40,314 nt of DNA from an uncultured Oscillospiraceae bacterium (lineage in GTDB: Bacteria > Bacillota > Clostridia > Oscillospirales > Oscillospiraceae): the NCBI GenBank assembly GCA_946546815.1, contig CAMNOL010000010.1:1-40314 (forward strand), read 5' to 3'. This document shows positions 26,637 to 35,443 of this stretch, piece after piece (positions within the stretch are counted from its first letter, which is position 1; the number at the start of each line of letters is the position of its first letter). The translations under genes were made by a program, and so were the position numbers. The notes beneath the pieces were generated by a model. That model saw only the letters and a list, made by a program, of their open reading frames with translations, was not told the origin of the DNA and made no database searches.

Positions 26637-26718
26637 ATTGCGGCAGTATTGTTGCTTTCCCAGGGGCGCACAGTCAGGTGCGCCCCTGTATCCGGTAGAG
26701 TGAAGGAGATAGAAACCA

Positions 26719-29520
26719 ATGCCAGATTACAATAAAACCATCAATCTTCCCAAGACCGACTTCCCCATGCGGGCCGCTTTGGCCAAGCGGGAGCCGGGTA
26801 TGCTGGAGGAGATGTACCGCAAGGACGTCTACAACAAGCTGATGAAGAAGAACGAGGGCAAGCCTCTGTACATTCTTCATGACGGCCCTCCCTATGCCAA
26901 CGGCGAGATCCACATCGGTCACGCCCTGAACAAGATCCTCAAGGACTTCATCGTCCGCTACAAGAATATGTCCGGCTTCAAAGCCCCGTATATCCCCGGC
27001 TGGGATACCCACGGAATGCCCATTGAGACCGCCATCCAGAAGCAGGGCGTCAAGCGCAATGAGATGCCCGTGCCGGAGTTCCGGAACAAGTGCCGGGAGT
27101 TCGCCATGGAGCAGGTGGACAAGCAGCGTGAGGGATTCAAGCGCCTGGGTGTCATCGGCGATTGGGATCATCCCTACATCACGCTGACCCCTGAGTTTGA
27201 GGCCAAGCAGGTGGAAGTGTTTGGCGCCATGGCCCAGAAGGGCCTGATTTACCAGGGCCTGAAGCCCACCTATTGGTGCCCCACCTGTGAGACCGCACTG
27301 GCTGAGGCGGAGGTGGAGTACGCCGACGACCCCGTCACCACCATCTTTGTCAAGTTCAAGGTCCATGACGACAAGGGCAAGCTGGCGAAATTCGGCGATC
27401 TGGACAAGATGTACTTCGTGATCTGGACCACCACCACCTGGACCCTGCCCGGCAACATGGCCATCTGCCTGAATCCCCAGCTGGAGTACTCCCTGGTGAA
27501 GATCGGCACCGGCGAGATCCTGATCATGGCCACCGACCTGGTCCGCTCCGTGATGTCCGAGTCCGGCATCACCGAGTACGAGACGGTGGGCACCCTGTTC
27601 GGGGATGAGTTCGAGTATATGACCGCTTATCATCCCTTTATGAACCGGGATTCCCTGATCATTCTGGGCGATCATGTCACCCTGGACGCCGGCTCCGGCT
27701 GCGTCCACACCGCGCCTTCCTTCGGCCTGGACGACTTCTATGTGTGCCAGCGCTATGCTGAGATCCCCACTGACATCACCATGGAGGTCTCCGTCAACGC
27801 CAAGGGCTTCCTGAACGAGTTTGCCGGCCCCTACAACGGCCTGCATGTGCAGAAGGCCCATCCCGTCATCTTCAAGGATCTGGTGGAGAGCGGCGCCCTG
27901 CTGAGCAGCAAGGATATTGTCCACAGCTACCCCCATTGCTGGCGCTGCAAGAAGCCCGTCATCTTCCGCGCCACCCAGCAGTGGTTCGCCTCTGTTGACG
28001 CCATCAAGGACGCCGCAGTGGCCGCCTGCGATGACATTTACTGGAAGCCCGCTTGGGGCAAGGAGCGCATGATCTCCATGATCCGGGAGCGTTCTGACTG
28101 GTGTATCTCCCGTCAGCGCACCTGGGGCGTGCCCATTCCCATGTTCTTCTGTGAGGAGTGCGGAAAGCCCTACTGCACCGAGGAGTCCATCGCCAAGGTC
28201 TCCGCTCTGTTCAAGGTAGAGGGCTCCAACGCCTGGTGGGCCCACGAGGTGGATGAGCTGCTGCCCGAGGGAGCAAAATGTGAGTGCGGCTGCACCCGCT
28301 TCCGCAAGGAAAAGGATATTCTGGACGTGTGGTTTGACTCCGGCTCCACCTGGAATGCGGTCTGCAAGGACCGGGAGGAGCTGCGCTACCCCGCTGACCT
28401 GTATCTGGAGGGCGGCGACCAGTACCGCGGCTGGTTCCAGTCCTCTATGCTGACCTCCATCGCTGTCAACGGCGTGGCTCCCTATAAGGAGATCATTACC
28501 CACGGCTGGACGGTGGACGGCCAGGGCAAGGTTATGCACAAGAGCCTGGGCAACGCCATTTCTCCCCAGGACACCATCAAGCAGTACGGCGCGGACATCT
28601 TCCGCCTGTGGGTCTCCTCCGCTGATTACACCCAGGATATGCGCCTGAGCAAGGAGATCCTGAAGCAGCTGGCCGACGCCTATCTGAAGATCCGCAACAC
28701 CAGCCGCTATATGCTGGGCAACCTGAACGGCTTCGACCCCAACCGGGACCTGGTGGCCTTTGAGGATATGCTGGAGCTGGATCAGTGGGCGGTTGCCGCG
28801 CTGAACAAGCTGGTGGCTAAGGTCCGGGAGGACTACGACAATTACGAGTTCCACGGCGTTTACCGTGAAATCTATAACTTCTGTGTGGTGGAGATGTCCA
28901 ACTTCTATCTGGACATCATCAAGGACCGCCTGTACTGCGAGGGCGTGGAGTCCTTCGAGCGCAGAAGCGCCCAGTCCGCCATGTATCACATTCTGGACGC
29001 CATGGTCCGGATGCTGACCCCGCTGCTGGCCTTCACCAGCGAGGAGATCTGGCAGGCCATGCCCCACCTGGAGGGTGCGGACACCGAGGCGGCGCTGTTC
29101 AACGATATGCCCGCCGAGAAGGCCGAGTGGAAGCTGTCCGAGGAGGAAGAAGCCAGATGGCAGACGCTGCTGACCTTCAAGGCAGACGTCAATCTGGCGC
29201 TGGAGCAGGCCCGGGCCGCCAAGGTCTGCAAGAAGTCTACCGACGCCAAACTGACGCTGAGTATGGATGATGAGGCATATGCCCTGTATGAGTCCATTCA
29301 GGATATGAAGCTGGCCGACCTGTTTGTGGTGTCCGAAGTCACCGCTCAGAAGGGCGACGGCCAGGGCGTGAAGGGCACCAACGTGCCCGGTCTGACCACG
29401 CTGGTTGAGGTCCATCCTGCGTTCAAGTGCCCCCGCTGCTGGCTGCACAATTCCGCCATCACCGAGGAAGGCGGCCTGTGCCCCCGCTGCGCCAACGCCA
29501 TCAAGGGCCTGGAGCTGTAA
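26719..29520 (+). CDS. ileS: Isoleucyl-tRNA synthetase
   Basis: HDGPPYANGEIHIGHALNKILKD; KMSKS-equivalent VMHKSLGNAISP; C-terminal zinc motif CPRCWLHN..LCPRCANAI. Confidence 0.97.
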   Translation: MPDYNKTINLPKTDFPMRAALAKREPGMLEEMYRKDVYNKLMKKNEGKPLYILHDGPPYANGEIHIGHALNKILKDFIVRYKNMSGFKAPYIPGWDTHGMPIETAIQKQGVKRNEMPVPEFRNKCREFAMEQVDKQREGFKRLGVIGDWDHPYITLTPEFEAKQVEVFGAMAQKGLIYQGLKPTYWCPTCETALAEAEVEYADDPVTTIFVKFKVHDDKGKLAKFGDLDKMYFVIWTTTTWTLPGNMAICLNPQLEYSLVKIGTGEILIMATDLVRSVMSESGITEYETVGTLFGDEFEYMTAYHPFMNRDSLIILGDHVTLDAGSGCVHTAPSFGLDDFYVCQRYAEIPTDITMEVSVNAKGFLNEFAGPYNGLHVQKAHPVIFKDLVESGALLSSKDIVHSYPHCWRCKKPVIFRATQQWFASVDAIKDAAVAACDDIYWKPAWGKERMISMIRERSDWCISRQRTWGVPIPMFFCEECGKPYCTEESIAKVSALFKVEGSNAWWAHEVDELLPEGAKCECGCTRFRKEKDILDVWFDSGSTWNAVCKDREELRYPADLYLEGGDQYRGWFQSSMLTSIAVNGVAPYKEIITHGWTVDGQGKVMHKSLGNAISPQDTIKQYGADIFRLWVSSADYTQDMRLSKEILKQLADAYLKIRNTSRYMLGNLNGFDPNRDLVAFEDMLELDQWAVAALNKLVAKVREDYDNYEFHGVYREIYNFCVVEMSNFYLDIIKDRLYCEGVESFERRSAQSAMYHILDAMVRMLTPLLAFTSEEIWQAMPHLEGADTEAALFNDMPAEKAEWKLSEEEEARWQTLLTFKADVNLALEQARAAKVCKKSTDAKLTLSMDDEAYALYESIQDMKLADLFVVSEVTAQKGDGQGVKGTNVPGLTTLVEVHPAFKCPRCWLHNSAITEEGGLCPRCANAIKGLEL

Positions 29521-29568
29521 TCACAGCCAGACTGTGACCAGCTTCTGACACAGTTCAAGCAATAACAA

Positions 29569-29603
29569 AACTCCGGTTCCCGCTGAAGGAACCGGAGTTT
29601 TTG
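29569..29603 (+). terminator. Intrinsic terminator of ileS
   Basis: AACTCCGGTTCC CGCTGAA GGAACCGGAGTT TTT. Confidence 0.9.
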
Positions 29604-29656
29604 TGCTGTTCAGGTTTTTGCACTGGTTTGCACAGGGTTATCCACAACTCTGCGTA

Positions 29657-29917
29657 TTATTTGAGCTTGATTTTAACACCGGGCCTGCCTGTCCGCCGGG
29701 CGGCGGCGTTTGCCTCCCGGACCGGGGTCTTTTTGCCGGTTTTGGGGTCTATCACATAGGTGTGGTCCAGCTGTCCCCGGAGAGAGGCCCGGACGGCGGC
29801 GATGTACTCCTGACGCAGCGCGGCCTGCTCCTCTTTTTCTTCCGGGGTCAGGGCGCGCTCCTTGGAGGCGTGGGCCAGCTCGTTGATGCGGCTGATTTTT
29901 TCTTGGGTAATGGCCAT
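29657..29917 (-). CDS. DUF896 (YnzC-like) protein
   Basis: EKISRINELAHASKERALTPEEKEEQAALRQEYIAAVRASLRGQLDHTYV. Confidence 0.93.
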   Translation of the reverse strand: MAITQEKISRINELAHASKERALTPEEKEEQAALRQEYIAAVRASLRGQLDHTYVIDPKTGKKTPVREANAAARRTGRPGVKIKLK

Positions 29918-29974
29918 AAAATGAGACTCCTTTGCAGTGAATCAGGACCGCGGAGGTCCGAAGGACGGTAAGGG

Positions 29975-30002
29975 AAAACGAAACCCGGCCATAACGGCCG
30001 GG
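29975..30002 (-). terminator. Intrinsic terminator downstream of the small membrane-protein ORF
   Basis: CCCGGCC GTTAT GGCCGGG followed by TTTCGTTTT on the minus strand. Confidence 0.65.
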
Positions 30003-30082
30003 CGCGTGGAAGAACATCTCGGAGGAGATGGACTCTGAGCCTGCAGGGCAGGCGGTATTTCCTGAGGGGCGGGGCGTTTTGC

Positions 30083-30244
30083 TCAGCTGCGCGCCACGGT
30101 CAGCAGCACACCCAGCACCAGTCCGCCCAGCGCACACAGCCCGTTGGTCAGGGCAACTGCGCTGACGCAGCCGATGCCGATCAGCAGACACGCCCCCAAC
30201 ATACTGGGCCCGGACGTGTCGTCTTTACAATGATGGTCCGTGAT
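30083..30244 (-). CDS. Small single-/double-TM protein (53 aa from an apparent AUC start; 39 aa if from the ATG at 30202)
   Basis: (I/M)TDHHCKDDTSGPSMLGACLLIGIGCVSAVALTNGLCALGGLVLGVLLTVARS*; promoter, GGAGGG SD and terminator flank it. Confidence 0.5.
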   Translation of the reverse strand: MTDHHCKDDTSGPSMLGACLLIGIGCVSAVALTNGLCALGGLVLGVLLTVARS

Positions 30245-30274
30245 GGTTCCCTCCCTGTTTCAGATGATGGTTTG

Positions 30275-30303
30275 ATTGTAGCAGAGGGAAATGCAAAATG
30301 CAA
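30275..30303 (-). promoter_or_regulatory. Promoter of the small ORF (TTGCAT-17-TACAAT)
   Basis: Minus strand -35 at 30303-30298, 17-nt spacer, -10 at 30280-30275. Confidence 0.65.
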
Positions 30304-30468
30304 CCGGTATTTTTTTGAATGTTAGACAAAATACAGGGCGTTTTTCCCGCAATTCGGTCATAATGGAAAAAGAATCTTAAATTTCTGTTAAAACGCTTGT
30401 GCGGATCGGAGGCAGTGGTATATAATGCGGCTGTCCCGGTGCGCGGGACGGAAAGGAACTGTGACGCT

Positions 30469-30975
30469 ATGGCTGAACGAAAGACTTCTGCCGCCGCAGG
30501 GATTCTGCTGGTGCTGTTTCGTATTATTTTCACCTTTTTTGCGGTGGGAACAACCATTTTTATCTTCGCAAACTCTTTGGAGATCGGCGCAGCTTCTTCT
30601 GCCCGGAGTCAGGAGGTTGCCGCACTCATCAACGGGTGGCTGGGAAAGGCGGGCATTGCCCCCCTCTCCTACCTGATGATCCGAAAGCTGGCCCATTTCA
30701 GCGAATTCATGCTGCTGGCCTTTTGGTTTACCCTGTGCCTGCGGGTGTACACCCGGCACTATATCCGGCACATCAGCTGGCCGCTGTTTCTGGTGCTGCT
30801 GATCGCCAATATGGACGAGACCATTCAGACCTTTGTGCTGGATCGGAGCGGCAGCGTCCGGGATGTGTGGATCGACTTTTCCGGCGGCTGCATCGGAACG
30901 CTGGTGGGGCTGTGCCTTATCATTCTGCTCAGCGGATTCTGGTATCTGCTGGGATTTGGCAGGCATCGGAGCTGA
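30469..30975 (+). CDS. VanZ family membrane protein
   Basis: RKLAHFSEFMLLAFWFTLCL; DETIQTFVLDRSGSVRDVWIDFSGGCIG. Confidence 0.88.
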   Translation: MAERKTSAAAGILLVLFRIIFTFFAVGTTIFIFANSLEIGAASSARSQEVAALINGWLGKAGIAPLSYLMIRKLAHFSEFMLLAFWFTLCLRVYTRHYIRHISWPLFLVLLIANMDETIQTFVLDRSGSVRDVWIDFSGGCIGTLVGLCLIILLSGFWYLLGFGRHRS

Positions 30976-31010
30976 CAGAAGGTTCGGAGCAAACCAACAT
31001 AAAACAGGAA

Positions 31011-31041
31011 AAATCCCGAAGCGAAGCATGCTTCGGGATTT
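31011..31041. terminator. Bidirectional intrinsic terminator (VanZ / exonuclease)
   Basis: AAATCCCGAAGC ... GCTTCGGGATTT; overlaps the stop codon of the minus-strand exonuclease. Confidence 0.75.
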
Positions 31042-32032
31042 ATGTTTGCTCCGGATGCTCGTTGACCCAACGAGTGAGCCAGGGGCTGTCCGCCTCCGTG
31101 TAGAGGTCCACAATGCCCTCCCACAGATAGGGGTTCTTCCTGCGCAGCCGCATGAGGGCGTAATAGGTGCCGTGCTTGCCGCAGGAAAAATGGTTGGCGT
31201 AGCGGTTTTCCTGAATCTGAAGCCACTTTGTGCCGGAATAGGTCCGCTTGCAACGGGGGCAGGTGAAGGTCCGGGTGCCGGTCTGGCGGAAGTAGGCCTT
31301 TCGGTGGCTGTTGCAGGGCAGCTGGCGGTGCTGGCGGGAGACGCTGTAACGGCCCGGAGCCTGAAGCCACGCCTCAAAGCTCTCCGCTGTTTTCAGCTTT
31401 GGGCGCAGCGGAGCTTTCGTTTGCTGCTTTTTCGCGGCCCGGAGCTTTTGAAGCTGGCTGTACAAATAGTTTTCGTGGATCTTGCCGCCAAACTCCTTCC
31501 ACAGAAGCTCCATGACCTGAGCGGTGTAAACGGCGTCGGAGAGGGCGCTGTGGAAGGGCTGCTCCTGAGACAGGCCAAAGGCCTCCACCGCCTTATTCAG
31601 CGCCACCGCGCTGGTGTTGTTCATTTTCAGGATGGAGTAGGCAAACTGCACGTTATAGGCCCGGCGGAGGGAGGCCTTCAGTCCGTACCGGCGGAGGTTC
31701 TGCCGGAGCACCGGGACATCGGAATTGCTCCAGGTGAAAAAGCGGGGGGAGTCGCCGCACCAGGACAGAAACCGCCGTGCCACAGAGGGGAACTCCTCAG
31801 CGGAAGCCAGATCCTCATCGGTCAGATGGACCAGCTGGGAGATGATGGGGCTGAGACTGCCGGACTGGTTGCGGACGTAGGCGTTAAAGGTGTCGGCAGG
31901 GGTGTAATCCTCGTCCAGACGCACCGCACCGATCTGGATGATTTCGTCAAAATGCTGCTTTGACTCGGCGCTGCCGCCGGAAGAAACCGTGTTCCATTCC
32001 AGATCAAGGACGATCATGTTCAAGGGATTCAC
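31040..32032 (-). CDS. DEDDh 3'-5' exonuclease (DnaQ-like) with C-terminal Cys/His region
   Basis: VLDLEWNT…EIIQIGAVRLDE; HSALSDAVYTAQVM; C-terminal FTCPRCKRTY…HFSCGKHG. Start could be the TTG or ATG just downstream. Confidence 0.85.
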   Translation of the reverse strand: MNPLNMIVLDLEWNTVSSGGSAESKQHFDEIIQIGAVRLDEDYTPADTFNAYVRNQSGSLSPIISQLVHLTDEDLASAEEFPSVARRFLSWCGDSPRFFTWSNSDVPVLRQNLRRYGLKASLRRAYNVQFAYSILKMNNTSAVALNKAVEAFGLSQEQPFHSALSDAVYTAQVMELLWKEFGGKIHENYLYSQLQKLRAAKKQQTKAPLRPKLKTAESFEAWLQAPGRYSVSRQHRQLPCNSHRKAYFRQTGTRTFTCPRCKRTYSGTKWLQIQENRYANHFSCGKHGTYYALMRLRRKNPYLWEGIVDLYTEADSPWLTRWVNEHPEQT

Positions 32033-32155
32033 CTCCTGCTGTGAAAAGTACGATAAGTCATTATAGCATAAAACAGAGCGTCGAGAAAGATAAAATCACA
32101 GATGGAACAGATTCTCAGGGAACAGTGTTTCACTGGACAGGGCGCAGAACCGGCG

Positions 32156-32947
32156 TCACAGCAGCCGCTCCAGGGTGACATTTACCCGGCCCTTGCGGCT
32201 CAGCGCCCCCACCTGGGTGAGTCTGCACTTGCCCAGACCCCGGCAGGAGATGACCGCGCCCTCAGACAGCGGAAAGTCCGTGCGGGTGACGCTCTGCCAG
32301 TTGACGGTTACCTTGCCGGAGCGGACCAGCTCTGCCAGTTTGGAGCGGCTCAGACCGAAGCCGGAGGCGGCCACCGCATCCAGCCGGAGGGAGGCGACGG
32401 TGTCATGAATGACTTTCACTTTCTGCGGGGGAAAGTGAAGATTTTCCAGAGAAACCGGCTGGACATGGAGCTTTTCATGGCCCGCATAGTCCAGATTGTC
32501 GGTGACAAAGGACTGCAGCTCCGGCAGCAGCAGAATATCGCAGCTGCCCTCACTGACCAGAATATCGCCAATGGCATCCCGTTTCAGACCCAGCCCCATG
32601 AGAGCGCCCAGAAAGTCCCGGTGGGTCAGGGTGTGGGAGGCAAACCAGCTGGCCCGGACAGCGGAGAGAAACTCTGCCGGGTCCAGGTCCTCCGGCTGAT
32701 ACCAGTCCGGGAGAAAAATGCCCCGGCGGCGCTCCGCATCTTCGTAGCCGCCGATGAGGGACAGAGACGGGCCGCCCACCTCCTGGCTGAGCCGCCGGAT
32801 GGCGCCGGCCTCCGCCGGAGAGAGAAAACCGGTGTGAGCCGGAATGGAACGGAGATCCGCCAGCCGGAGCTGATCCAGCGCCCGGGAGAGCAGCAGCCGC
32901 TCCTCCGGTGTGGAGGAGAGACGGTTTAAAAGCTCGGTTTTATTCAT
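32156..32947 (-). CDS. ylmH: YlmH-family S4-domain RNA-binding protein
   Basis: GDILVSEGSCDILLLPELQSFVTDNL; C-terminal S4 domain (ASGFGLSRSKLAELVRSGKVTVNWQSV). Confidence 0.88.
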   Translation of the reverse strand: MNKTELLNRLSSTPEERLLLSRALDQLRLADLRSIPAHTGFLSPAEAGAIRRLSQEVGGPSLSLIGGYEDAERRRGIFLPDWYQPEDLDPAEFLSAVRASWFASHTLTHRDFLGALMGLGLKRDAIGDILVSEGSCDILLLPELQSFVTDNLDYAGHEKLHVQPVSLENLHFPPQKVKVIHDTVASLRLDAVAASGFGLSRSKLAELVRSGKVTVNWQSVTRTDFPLSEGAVISCRGLGKCRLTQVGALSRKGRVNVTLERLL

Positions 32948-33086
32948 AAAATCACCTGAGACGGAAGTATTTTTTTGACATCAGTTTACCAGCCGGGAGA
33001 AAATCCGTCAAATTATTTTCTCTTGTCAATGCCAGGAAAATCAGATATAATTTTGAAGCAGAACACTGCTGCACAGGAGGGTGCTT

Positions 33087-33536
33087 ATGACTGGAACGGG
33101 AAGAAGACTGAGATATGTGGTGCTGACGCTGCTGCTGGCCCTGGTGCTGTGCGGCTGCGGAGGAGACCGACAGCACACGGGAGAGACAGAGCCGGCGGCC
33201 TCTGCCAGCGCTGAGATCGTGGAGGAAGAGCCGCTGTACATCCAGTATCCGGGCTTTGTGGACCAGTATTTTGACGCCGAGGACCGGGTGATCCTGCTGG
33301 AAAACAGCAAAGAGAACACCGTGAGTTTTCAGTTTGAGCTCACCGACCGAAAGGGGACAGTGCTGTTCTCCAGCGAAGGGGTGGCACCGGGAGAGTCCAC
33401 AGGCTGGGACGTGACAGAGCACTGGAAGCAGAACGATCATCAGCTGACCATTACCTCCATTCCGATTCTGGAGGATGGAACCCGGGGGAACCCTGTGAGC
33501 CAGACCATTACAGTGACGGTGGAGCTGGGAGAGTAA
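33087..33536 (+). CDS. Uncharacterised lipoprotein
   Basis: Signal peptide with lipobox LALVLCGCGG; SD AGGAGG upstream. Confidence 0.7.
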   Translation: MTGTGRRLRYVVLTLLLALVLCGCGGDRQHTGETEPAASASAEIVEEEPLYIQYPGFVDQYFDAEDRVILLENSKENTVSFQFELTDRKGTVLFSSEGVAPGESTGWDVTEHWKQNDHQLTITSIPILEDGTRGNPVSQTITVTVELGE

Positions 33537-33574
33537 CCACAATACAACGTTCAGATTGAGAAAAAGAGAGCAGT

Positions 33575-34780
33575 ATGGAACTGAATTTATACGCAAGCCT
33601 TTGCAGCCTGACTGCTTATCGCGGGCTGCTGGAGCGGAAGCCCATGAAAGCGCTGAAGCATCTGATGCGGAAGCTGGAATACAGCGAGAGCGACATCGAA
33701 AGCTATACCAGCGTGTTTTACGCACTGGTGGAGGAGGGCTATGACAGCCTGCCCAAGTATATCATGGATCACCTGCGCTATGATGAGTCCCCCTTTGCCA
33801 ACGCCGTAGCCAAGGGAACCGCCAGCGGGATGCTGGAAAATGCCGCAAAACACGACATTGACCTGCTGAATGTGGTGGTGAACCTGCCCTGCGCCGCGCT
33901 GAAGGGGGGACTGGTTGCGCTGAGTCCGCCCAGCTGGGGCCAGACCATTGAGGGCCTGCCGGAGTGGAATGTGGGCGGCCATATCAGCTACGAGGAGCTG
34001 AAGCGGTTTTATCAGGTCAACGGGTGCGGCTGGTTCGCCCGCTACAAGGCCTTTGTCTGGCAGAACGGCGAGCTGCATCCGGTGCCCCATCCGGATTTTC
34101 TGAACGAGGAAGAGATGTGGGGCTACCAGCGCCAGCGCAGCCAGGTCATCGAGAACACCCGGGCGCTGATGGCGGGAGCACAGGTGAACAATGTGCTGCT
34201 GTACGGCGCCAGCGGCACTGGCAAGAGCGCCACGGTGAAGGCGATGCTGAGCATGCCGGAGTTTGAAGGGCTGCGGCTGGTGGAGGTGCCCAAGGAGGAG
34301 CTGGGAGCGCTGCCCCGGCTGGTGCGGCTGCTGGCAGACCGCCCCCAGAAGTTTATTATCTTCATTGACGACCTGTCCTTTGACAAGGAGGACAAGACCT
34401 TTTCCAGCCTGAAAACCATTCTGGAGGGGGGACTGGAGCCCCGCCCGGCCAACGTGGCGGTGTACTGCACCTCCAACCGGCGGCATCTGGTGCGCCAGAA
34501 CTTCTCCGACCGGAACGGGGACGAGATCGACGCCAATGAGACCATTCAGGACAAGACCTCTCTTGCGGAGCGGTTCGGACTGCGGATTCTCTTTTCGGAG
34601 CTGAACAAGTTCCAGTTCATTCAGATGGCGGAGGAGCTGGCCGCGGCCAAGGGGCTGAACATCGACCGCGAAACCATTCAGGCGGAGGCGGTGAAGTGGG
34701 ACGTGCGGCATCCCAGCAGAAGTCCCAGAAGCGCCAATCAGTTTGTGGCCAGTATGATGGCCAGGTTCGGAAAAAACTGA
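33575..34780 (+). CDS. DUF815-family AAA ATPase
   Basis: Walker A LLYGASGTGKSATVKAML; FIIFIDDLSFDKEDKTFSSLKTILEGGLEPRPANVAVYCTSNRRHL. Confidence 0.92.
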   Translation: MELNLYASLCSLTAYRGLLERKPMKALKHLMRKLEYSESDIESYTSVFYALVEEGYDSLPKYIMDHLRYDESPFANAVAKGTASGMLENAAKHDIDLLNVVVNLPCAALKGGLVALSPPSWGQTIEGLPEWNVGGHISYEELKRFYQVNGCGWFARYKAFVWQNGELHPVPHPDFLNEEEMWGYQRQRSQVIENTRALMAGAQVNNVLLYGASGTGKSATVKAMLSMPEFEGLRLVEVPKEELGALPRLVRLLADRPQKFIIFIDDLSFDKEDKTFSSLKTILEGGLEPRPANVAVYCTSNRRHLVRQNFSDRNGDEIDANETIQDKTSLAERFGLRILFSELNKFQFIQMAEELAAAKGLNIDRETIQAEAVKWDVRHPSRSPRSANQFVASMMARFGKN

Positions 34781-34815
34781 TCCGAAGTTTCTATTATGTC
34801 AGGAAAAGCGAGTGC

Positions 34816-34843
34816 ATCGGAGACGGTGCCCTCGCTTTTTTGT
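34816..34843 (+). terminator. Intrinsic terminator of the DUF815 gene
   Basis: AAAAGCGAG … CTCGCTTTTTTG (coordinates approximate). Confidence 0.75.
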
Positions 34844-34892
34844 TCTGCCGGAGGCAAATTGAAAAAAATTCCTGCAAGTTGAAGTTTTGCAC

Positions 34893-34921
34893 TTGTCAAA
34901 TTAGAACGGTTGTTCTATAAT
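34893..34921 (+). promoter_or_regulatory. Phage late-operon promoter (TTGTCA-17-TATAAT)
   Basis: -35 34893-34898, exactly 17-nt spacer, perfect -10 34916-34921. Confidence 0.85.
34904..34915. promoter_or_regulatory. LexA/SOS box GAACGGTTGTTC inside the promoter spacer
   Basis: Perfect GAAC-N4-GTTC, the Firmicutes LexA (DinR) half-site arrangement; extended AGAAC..GTTCT. Confidence 0.75.
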
Positions 34922-34951
34922 CGGGACAGCTCCAAAGGAAAGGAGGATTAG

Positions 34952-35443
34952 ATGAAGAAAGCGAAGGATTGGACAACGCCTGACAGGCTGGCACTGCTGG
35001 AAGGCTGGCGGAGGGAGGGACTGAGTGAAGAGCAGATTGCTGGGCGCATGGGCATCAGTGCCGGGACGCTGCGGAGCTGGCTGAAAAAGTCCCCGGAGCT
35101 GGGGCTGGCGCTGGAAACGGACGGTGAAGTCACGGACTACCAGGTGGAGAGCGCGCTGCTGAAAAAGGCACTGGGCTATGAGAGCACCGAGCGAAAGGTG
35201 GAAATCAACCCCAAGGGAGAGCGCAAGGAGGTGGAGACCACCAAGCAGGTGGGACCGGACATGAGCGCCATCTCCCTGTGGCTGAAAAAGCGCAGGCCGG
35301 AAAAGTGGGGTGACGCAGTCGCGGCGGGCCGACAGCCGGAGAACAACCTGTTCGAACAACTGGAAGGGGAGTTGGACCGCGATGCGATACCAGAGCTTCA
35401 GCCTGAGGCAGAAAACCGCGCTGACCTGGTGGAACAGGAGTGA
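34952..35443 (+). CDS. terS: Phage terminase small subunit
   Basis: HTH (LSEEQIAGRMGISAGTLRSWLKKSPELGLAL), ALLKKALGY…ISLWLKKRRPEKW; SD AAAGGAGG. Confidence 0.88.
   Translation: MKKAKDWTTPDRLALLEGWRREGLSEEQIAGRMGISAGTLRSWLKKSPELGLALETDGEVTDYQVESALLKKALGYESTERKVEINPKGERKEVETTKQVGPDMSAISLWLKKRRPEKWGDAVAAGRQPENNLFEQLEGELDRDAIPELQPEAENRADLVEQE

Noticed and set aside
26669-26690. 11-bp hairpin before ileS as an intrinsic terminator
   Set aside because: Strong stem but followed by TATCCGG rather than a T-run; might be structural but is not supported as a terminator.
6825-30975. VanW and VanZ homologs as a vancomycin-resistance cluster
   Set aside because: They are 22 kb apart with no vanHAX, vanRS or vanY context; both families are common housekeeping envelope proteins in Clostridia.
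31040-34780. Exonuclease plus DUF815 AAA ATPase next to phage genes as an anti-phage defence island
   Set aside because: Genes are on different strands with separate transcription signals and intervening ylmH/lipoprotein; each family is a widespread housekeeping type. No nuclease-ATPase operon is present.
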